5,155 nucleotides of DNA from positions 110,979 to 116,133 of the forward strand of contig CP070749.1 of NCBI GenBank assembly GCA_020348365.1. Reading direction: 5' to 3'. Shown piece after piece: positions 1 through 3,862 of this stretch. The notes under the pieces are model-generated. The model saw nothing but the letters and a program-made list of their open reading frames with translations. It was not told the origin of the DNA and made no database searches. A program made the translations under genes and the position numbers. Origin of the DNA: Candidatus Bathyarchaeota archaeon (GTDB lineage: Archaea; Thermoproteota; Bathyarchaeia; Bathyarchaeales; Bathyarchaeaceae). Each line of letters begins with the position of its first letter. The first letter of the stretch is position 1.

Positions 1-97
1 ATGATAAGGCACATGCAACGATTGTAGCCAAATGACGTAGCAGTTAATACTGTAGAATATAGTTTCAAAACATAATTTAACAGTCACAAAAAGTAGG

Positions 98-105
98 TTT
101 ATATT
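98..105 (+). promoter_or_regulatory. Candidate archaeal TATA box of the HTH regulator gene
   Basis: The stretch TTTATATT, preceded by A-rich sequence, matches the archaeal TATA/BRE pattern. Its centre lies about 39 bases before the start codon at 141. Transcription beginning about 25 bases downstream would give a leader of roughly 10-15 bases, just enough to hold the purine-rich site at 133-140. It was assigned from sequence pattern and spacing only. Confidence 0.5.
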
Positions 106-132
106 GCACTCTTTTCATGGTTTCATTGGATT

Positions 133-140
133 GAGGGGAG
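133..140 (+). promoter_or_regulatory. Purine-rich ribosome binding site abutting the regulator start
   Basis: GAGGGGAG runs directly into ATGATG. The combination GGAGATGAT resembles the archaeal Shine-Dalgarno consensus GGAGGTGAT, so the site partly overlaps the two tandem ATG codons. That spacing favours the second ATG (144) slightly over the first (141). The choice changes the protein by one Met. An in-frame stop at 132-134 rules out any earlier start. Confidence 0.5.
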
Positions 141-1085
141 ATGATGAAGCGGACGGAGGTTCTGACCGCCACCGAATCCATTCTGAAAGAAGCAGGCTTT
201 CAGATTTCGGAGAGATGTGTCGCAAGACCTAGTTGCTTCGATCTCGTTGTCCGAAAGAAAGAGCAACTTGCACTCATGAAAGTTTACGTGAACATTGGCA
301 ACGTCTCCACAGAAGATGCCACTGAACTACAAGCAATCTCTGAATGCTTATCCGCAACTCCATTCTTCATCTGCGCCGAAAATCGCAAAAAGCCTCTAGA
401 AGACGACACCGTCTATTCACGATATAACATCTACACCATTACACCGAAAACGCTTGAAGATACCGCGCTTCACGGGATGCGTCCTCTTGTGGAGGCGGGT
501 CCAGGAGGCTACTACGTCAGACTCCATGGGAAGAGAATCAGGGAAAGGAGGCAAAGACTTGGATTATCCATCGGCAAACTGGCAGATATGATAGGAATCT
601 CTAGAAGAACGCTCTATGGTTATGAGAAGAATATGGCGAAGGCTTCAGTTTCTGTCGCGTACAACCTTGAATGGACCTTAGGAGTCCCCTTGGTTGAATC
701 CATCGACATCTTTCAATCAAACTCTCAAAACGAGGGCTTCCTCGCCGCGGCCAAGCGAATAATTACCAGACATCGCTTCTTACAGAAGGTTCTCAACAAG
801 TTTGCTCAAATAAACTTTGAAGTGTCTTGCATGAGGAGGGCCCCATTCGATTTCATAGCTCAATCTCTCGACGAGCCGCTAAACATAATCGGCGGAGTCT
901 CAGACGAAAAAGAGCGGAACATCGACCGGAGAACCGAGGAGATTATGAGCATAAGCAAAGTCATGAATGCACAGCCGATTTTCATAACAGATGGCCAGCA
1001 AATCCCAAACAGGAACATACCATTGATTCATCACAGAGATTTGGAAGGCGTAAAGCACTCGAAAGAGTTCATCTCAAAACTCTAA
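141..1085 (+). CDS. Archaeal cro/C1-type HTH transcriptional regulator (putative)
   Basis: This 314-residue protein is a putative DNA-binding regulator of an archaea-specific family of about this length, usually annotated only as a putative HTH-type transcriptional regulatory protein. A cro/C1 helix-turn-helix occupies about residues 129-190. It begins RIRERRQRLGLSIGKLADM, and IGISRRTLYGYE holds the recognition helix. The N-terminal domain (about 14-108) and the C-terminal domain (about 217-304) resemble each other: FDLVV against FDFIA, ATPFFI against AQPIFI, and a final NIYTI against NIPLI. They look like two copies of one alpha/beta fold around the HTH. A degenerate nuclease-like fold is possible, but no complete PD-(D/E)XK signature is visible. 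There is no signal peptide or membrane segment, so it should be cytoplasmic. The start is ATG 141 (or 144). Its stop overlaps the stop of convergent rnhB. The target genes and ligand cannot be read from the sequence. The family call is firm; the function is not known. Confidence 0.88.
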   Translation: MMKRTEVLTATESILKEAGFQISERCVARPSCFDLVVRKKEQLALMKVYVNIGNVSTEDATELQAISECLSATPFFICAENRKKPLEDDTVYSRYNIYTITPKTLEDTALHGMRPLVEAGPGGYYVRLHGKRIRERRQRLGLSIGKLADMIGISRRTLYGYEKNMAKASVSVAYNLEWTLGVPLVESIDIFQSNSQNEGFLAAAKRIITRHRFLQKVLNKFAQINFEVSCMRRAPFDFIAQSLDEPLNIIGGVSDEKERNIDRRTEEIMSISKVMNAQPIFITDGQQIPNRNIPLIHHRDLEGVKHSKEFISKL

Positions 1086-1744
1086 AGAAGCCTTGTCTGC
1101 GCTGACTTCGCCTTGCTCTTCAGTCTTTTCGCGGGCTTCCAAGACTTTCGCACAAAATCAGGATAGTACTCAAACTTGCCAATCCACTCTTCCAAGAAAT
1201 GGAGAGTTTTAGAATCTGCTGGATAGCCACTGCCGAAGTTTCCATATTCTTGTCGAAGTCTAGAAATGGCCTCGTCGCGTTCCACCTTAGCTATGATTGA
1301 AGCTGCAGAGACTACGGGATATTTCTCATCTGCCTTGTGCTCTGACACTATCTCAACCTCAAAAGAAAGTCTTTCAGCAATATGACGCCCAAATCTATCA
1401 GCCACAACATCTGAAGCGTCGACATAAACTACATCGGGTTTCAGAGCCTCTATCACCTTGGCCATAGTTTGGGCTTCAAGCCGGTTCAATTTATGAAGCT
1501 TCCTTCCCGTTTCAACAACATTGTCGATCTCCTTTGGAGACAGCTCTACAACATGCCACTCAACAGCTAGCTTCTTAATTTCTCCACTGAGATATTCCCT
1601 CCTACTTGTACCTAGGCGCTTGGAATCCTTCACGCCGATGTCCACGAGATTGGGTATATTCTTGTCCGCGATTAGAATTCCACCTATGACTAGAGGGCCT
1701 ATTATTGCTCCGCGACCGGCGTCATCGATCCCCGCTACTTTCAT
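1082..1744 (-). CDS. rnhB: Ribonuclease HII
   Basis: This enzyme cleaves the RNA strand of RNA-DNA hybrids and cuts at ribonucleotides embedded in DNA (EC 3.1.26.4). The 220-residue product is the normal archaeal length. The opening motif GIDDAGRGAIIGPLVIGG (residues 5-22) carries D7 and, where the family usually has Glu, D8. The other two catalytic acids are visible as D109 in VYVDASD and D139 in HKADEKYPVVSAASIIAKV. The conserved GSGYPADSKT follows at 171-180. The tail (about 203-220) is Lys/Arg-rich. I chose ATG 1744 because AAGGTGAT lies four bases upstream and because the protein then begins MKVAGID, as in known archaeal enzymes. A longer reading from 1810 adds 22 unrelated residues and overlaps the THEP1 gene. 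It sits 28 bp behind the THEP1 gene on the same strand, so it is probably the second gene of a two-gene unit. Confidence 0.96.
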   Translation of the reverse strand: MKVAGIDDAGRGAIIGPLVIGGILIADKNIPNLVDIGVKDSKRLGTSRREYLSGEIKKLAVEWHVVELSPKEIDNVVETGRKLHKLNRLEAQTMAKVIEALKPDVVYVDASDVVADRFGRHIAERLSFEVEIVSEHKADEKYPVVSAASIIAKVERDEAISRLRQEYGNFGSGYPADSKTLHFLEEWIGKFEYYPDFVRKSWKPAKRLKSKAKSAQTRLL

Positions 1745-1748
1745 GTTG

Positions 1749-1756
1749 ATCACCTT
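1749..1756 (-). promoter_or_regulatory. Shine-Dalgarno site fixing the rnhB start
   Basis: On the minus strand AAGGTGAT lies four bases before ATG 1744. It is a near-perfect match to the archaeal anti-Shine-Dalgarno complement AGGAGGTGAT. The site falls in the short gap after the THEP1 stop, which supports translation of rnhB from a shared message and rejects the upstream ATG at 1810. Confidence 0.75.
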
Positions 1757-1772
1757 GTGATAAAGAGCTGCC

Positions 1773-2333
1773 TCATGGTTGTCTTTGCATGAACTGGAGG
1801 ACTCTGTCAATAAGAACTGTGTGGAGGCCTCTTCTGTTTTCAGGCGTTATTTCAAGAATCTCCGTGTCCTCGTCTGCCTTGAGGGCGTTGATCAATGGGT
1901 CGCGTACTCTGTAGTGGAGGGTTCCAATCATCATTCTTGTGCTCTTCAAGGTTTTCATCACCGCTTCCTTGAAGCCCGATGAAAACATCTCCATTGGACC
2001 TATCTCGTCTACGACGATTATGTCGGCGTTCTCGATAGCGTTGACAATGGACCTCGTGCCTATGGTGTCTAAGTCACTCAAGTTGACTCGATACTTGCCT
2101 ACGCGGGGACCAGTTGACTGTTTTGTGTGAGCCAGCCAGCCTTTCCTTCCAGTTCCAAGGTCAACTATTTCAAATCCCACCCTAACTCCATGTTCTCGAG
2201 CCTCACGGCTGACCATACCACCAATCTTGTACCCTTTAGCCTTCAAAATATCCAAAACATTAAGCAGAAGGCTAGTCTTACCTACGCCAGATCGCCCCGT
2301 CAACAACACAACCCGCTTCAGCTTGTCAGTCAT
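1773..2333 (-). CDS. THEP1-family nucleoside-triphosphatase
   Basis: This is a small P-loop NTPase of the THEP1 family (EC 3.6.1.15), which hydrolyses ATP, GTP and other NTPs; its cellular role is not established. From ATG 2333 the product is 186 residues, the usual family length. Walker A is GRSGVGKTS (13-21). The region GGMVSREAREHGVRVGFEIVD (39-59) has the family's pattern of an exchangeable strand after the P-loop. Walker B is IIVVDEIGPME (105-115), and IGTLHY (136-141) follows. I prefer ATG 2333 because the family starts only a few residues before the P-loop. ATG 2372 would add 13 residues (MASSKIVYETKSY) and has a pyrimidine-rich, anti-SD-like upstream stretch. Still longer readings to 2744 run antisense through trm1 and are not credible. 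No clear Shine-Dalgarno site precedes 2333, which suggests a leaderless or nearly leaderless message. It lies just upstream of rnhB and is divergent from trm1. Confidence 0.92.
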   Translation of the reverse strand: MTDKLKRVVLLTGRSGVGKTSLLLNVLDILKAKGYKIGGMVSREAREHGVRVGFEIVDLGTGRKGWLAHTKQSTGPRVGKYRVNLSDLDTIGTRSIVNAIENADIIVVDEIGPMEMFSSGFKEAVMKTLKSTRMMIGTLHYRVRDPLINALKADEDTEILEITPENRRGLHTVLIDRVLQFMQRQP

Positions 2334-2350
2334 ATAACTCTTGGTCTCAT

Positions 2351-2361
2351 AAACTATTTTA
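2351..2361. promoter_or_regulatory. AT-rich element, possible bidirectional TATA box between THEP1 and trm1
   Basis: AAACTATTTTA is the only strongly AT-rich block in the 63-bp divergent spacer. Read leftward (TAAAATAGTTT), its centre is about 23 bases from ATG 2333, the spacing of a leaderless archaeal transcript. Read rightward, it would place a transcription start near 2380-2385, shortly before the trm1 start region. Its dual use is inferred from position; the match to the TATA consensus is moderate. Confidence 0.35.
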
Positions 2362-2396
2362 GAGGATGCCATTAAGGAGTTTACGGTTGCGAAGCT

Positions 2397-3611
2397 TTGA
2401 AGGAGGCGGAAATTAGCTTCAGTTTCCCCACGGAGGTCGTGAGGGAAGGAGAGATCAGCTTCGTGGCGCCCAGACTTGAGGCTTTTGTGGATGAACCTTG
2501 GGAATACGCTCCTTCCAAGGCCCCAGTCTTCTATAACCCCATCATGGAGCTGAACAGGGACTTGGCGGTTTTGGCGCTGCAAGCTTACCAAAAAATGCGG
2601 GACAAGAAAATTGCTGCTTGTGAACCGTTGAGTGGCTGTGGTGTTCGGGGAGTAAGGTTTGCATTGGAAGTTGAAGGCATTAGCAGAATTGTTTTGAACG
2701 ATATCAATGAAGAGGCGGTCAGGCTTGCAGAATTCAATGTTCAACGCAACAATCTAGGCGATCGTATTTCAGTAGCGAATGGAGACGCGAATCTCCTTCT
2801 GAGTAGCTATGCCGCGCCCCGTAGAAGGTTCGATTGCATCGACATCGATCCATTCGGTTCTCCTGTGGCGTACATAGACTCCGCCATCAGAGCTTTGCGC
2901 GATCACGGTTTCCTGGCTCTAACCGCTACGGATCTAGCTCCTCTGTGCGGTGTCCATCCAAGAGCTTGCATACGGAAGTATGGTGGGAGACCTTTAAGGA
3001 CCGAATATTGTCACGAGTTGGCCGTTCGCCTTCTGACAGGATGTTTAACGACGATGGCGGCGAAGCATGGGATGGGAGTTAGAGTATTGCTTAGTCACAG
3101 CACAGACCATTACATTAGAGTGTATGCCATCGCAAACTACGGCGCAAAACGAGCCGACATCAGTGTCCAAAAGATTGGCCACATTCTTCACTGCTTCACC
3201 TGTCTTCACAGAGAAACATCCAGCGGCATCATTTCTTCTTCAAGGCAGGAGTGCATTGAATGTGGCGCAAAAGTCAGCGCCGCCGGTCCACTATGGCTGG
3301 GCAAGACATCAAATAAGGAGTTTTGCGCTCTGATGATTAAGGAGCTTAAAGAGAGGAATCTGAGAAATCAGAAGATTATCCTAAAACTACTCTCTTTGTC
3401 AAGAGACGAAGCCGAAGCGTCTCCAACATATTATGTAACCGACAAGATCTGTGATAAACTTGATCTCCCGATCCCACCCATAATCGAAGTGATGGAGAAG
3501 CTAAGAAACTCCGGTTATGAAGCTACGTCAACCAGTTTTTGCAGCAGAGGCATAAGAACAGATGCCCCTGCAAAGGTTGTGAAGAATATAACAGCCAGAC
3601 TTGTGACCTGA
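2397..3611 (+). CDS. trm1: tRNA (guanine(26)-N(2))-dimethyltransferase Trm1
   Basis: This enzyme uses S-adenosylmethionine to make N2,N2-dimethylguanosine at position 26 of tRNA (EC 2.1.1.216). The product has up to 404 residues. Family marks appear in order: APVFYNPIMELNRD (42-55); a SAM-binding loop PLSGCGVRGVRFALE (77-91), where many relatives have LSASGIRG; VLNDINEEAV (99-108), the acidic end of the second strand; the catalytic-site motif DIDPFGSP (149-156); and TATDLAPLCGVHPRACIRKYG (176-196). A zinc-ribbon-like set C266/C269 and C286/C289 precedes GPLWLGK (297-303). The C-terminal domain ends with GYEATSTSFCSRGIRTDAP (373-391), typical of archaeal Trm1. The start is uncertain. TTG 2397 is the first possible codon after an in-frame stop at 2373-2375, but the strongest Shine-Dalgarno site (2399-2406) lies inside the reading frame and points to ATT 2412; GTG 2439 is a third choice. 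The gene is divergent from THEP1 and convergent with the redox gene to its right. Confidence 0.95.
   Translation: MKEAEISFSFPTEVVREGEISFVAPRLEAFVDEPWEYAPSKAPVFYNPIMELNRDLAVLALQAYQKMRDKKIAACEPLSGCGVRGVRFALEVEGISRIVLNDINEEAVRLAEFNVQRNNLGDRISVANGDANLLLSSYAAPRRRFDCIDIDPFGSPVAYIDSAIRALRDHGFLALTATDLAPLCGVHPRACIRKYGGRPLRTEYCHELAVRLLTGCLTTMAAKHGMGVRVLLSHSTDHYIRVYAIANYGAKRADISVQKIGHILHCFTCLHRETSSGIISSSRQECIECGAKVSAAGPLWLGKTSNKEFCALMIKELKERNLRNQKIILKLLSLSRDEAEASPTYYVTDKICDKLDLPIPPIIEVMEKLRNSGYEATSTSFCSRGIRTDAPAKVVKNITARLVT
2399..2406 (+). promoter_or_regulatory. Strong Shine-Dalgarno-like site inside the trm1 start region
   Basis: GAAGGAGG begins within the TTG codon at 2397 and ends five bases before an in-frame ATT at 2412. 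The only comparable upstream site, TAAGGAG at 2373-2379, is 17 bases from the TTG, farther than usual. The site therefore bears on which start codon trm1 uses. It may also be a chance effect of the Lys-Glu codons AAG GAG. Confidence 0.35.
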
Positions 3612-3707
3612 AACAAGCATATTCTCTGTCTTGGTTTGATATAGAAGAATCTTCCATAAAGTTAAAATGCTGTTATGTAGAAGACAGATTTGGGATGCGT
3701 GTTTGAT

Positions 3708-3722
3708 TAGCATTTTATGCTA
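3708..3722. repeat. Small palindromic hairpin TAGCAT-TTT-ATGCTA
   Basis: Two 6-base arms (3708-3713 and 3717-3722) pair perfectly around a three-base loop, and a T-G pair could add a seventh. The stem is mostly A-T. No long T-run follows immediately, so it is not a classical bacterial-style terminator. It sits inside the larger inverted repeat. Confidence 0.5.
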
Positions 3723-3750
3723 GATTTTGCTGAAAGAGAAAGGAGAGCGC

Positions 3751-3757
3751 TATTTTT
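3751..3757 (+). terminator. Possible T-rich archaeal termination signal for trm1
   Basis: TATTTTT is the longest T-run on the plus strand downstream of trm1, about 140 bases past its stop and just inside the right arm of the inverted repeat. Archaeal polymerases often terminate at short T-runs without a required hairpin, so this is a fair candidate. It is only five consecutive Ts, and earlier termination is equally possible. Confidence 0.25.
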
Positions 3758-3862
3758 ACACGCATCCTCTTCAATTCTGTTGTTGAAGCCGCCTTAGAAT
3801 CGTCTTCATCATGGGCTTCTCGTTTGCCAAGTTTTGCTCGTACAAGTTGCGAGCTGTATCTG

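Larger units (their letters stand above)
3693..3767. repeat. 10-bp perfect inverted repeat with nested hairpin
   Basis: GGATGCGTGT at 3693-3702 is exactly mirrored by ACACGCATCC at 3758-3767, with 55 bases between them. A G-T pair (3692 with 3768) extends the stem by one. Inside lies a second, tighter hairpin at 3708-3722. In RNA from either strand this would fold as a long stem closing a large loop with an internal hairpin. Being between two convergent genes, it may lie in the 3' untranslated region of one or both transcripts, acting in termination or RNA stability, or it may be a small structured RNA. The pairing is seen directly; the function is inferred. Confidence 0.6.
3612..3862. other. 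Intergenic region between convergent trm1 and the redox gene
   Basis: This 251-bp stretch has no gene I can support. It contains the nested inverted repeat at 3693-3767 and a partial palindrome GAAGAATCTTC at 3644-3654. The left part, next to the trm1 stop, is AT-rich and looks non-coding. The right part (about 3771-3862) has low stop density on the minus strand, with a coding-like reading just after the redox gene's stop. No tRNA fold was recognised. Confidence 0.7.

Noticed and set aside
3..35. Short open frame DKAHATIVAK ending in TGA at 33-35, a possible 3' end of an upstream plus-strand gene.
   Set aside because: Only ten residues are visible with no family motif; a random open stretch of this length is common.
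41..52. CAGT-TAAT-ACTG inverted repeat upstream of the regulator promoter, as a possible operator.
   Set aside because: Arms of four bases are expected by chance; there is no second copy or conservation evidence.
827..1105. A 92-residue plus-strand frame inside the regulator gene.
   Set aside because: It is a shifted-frame shadow of the regulator's C-terminal domain, rich in Arg/His with no motif.
1745..1810. N-terminal extension of RNase HII starting at ATG 1810.
   Set aside because: It overlaps the THEP1 gene, has no family similarity, and lies before a strong SD that serves ATG 1744.
2334..2744. Long N-terminal extension of the THEP1 protein up to 2744 on the minus strand.
   Set aside because: It is antisense to conserved trm1 coding sequence and exceeds the family length by far; the P-loop begins normally just after ATG 2333.
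3528..3713. A 61-residue minus-strand frame overlapping the trm1 3' end.
   Set aside because: Its composition is unlike the neighbouring genes, it has no SD or recognisable motif, and it runs antisense to trm1.
3780..3815. ATGATGA on the minus strand near 3809-3815 as box C of a C/D small RNA.
   Set aside because: No CTGA box D or D' follows at a suitable distance, so the sequence does not support a C/D guide RNA.
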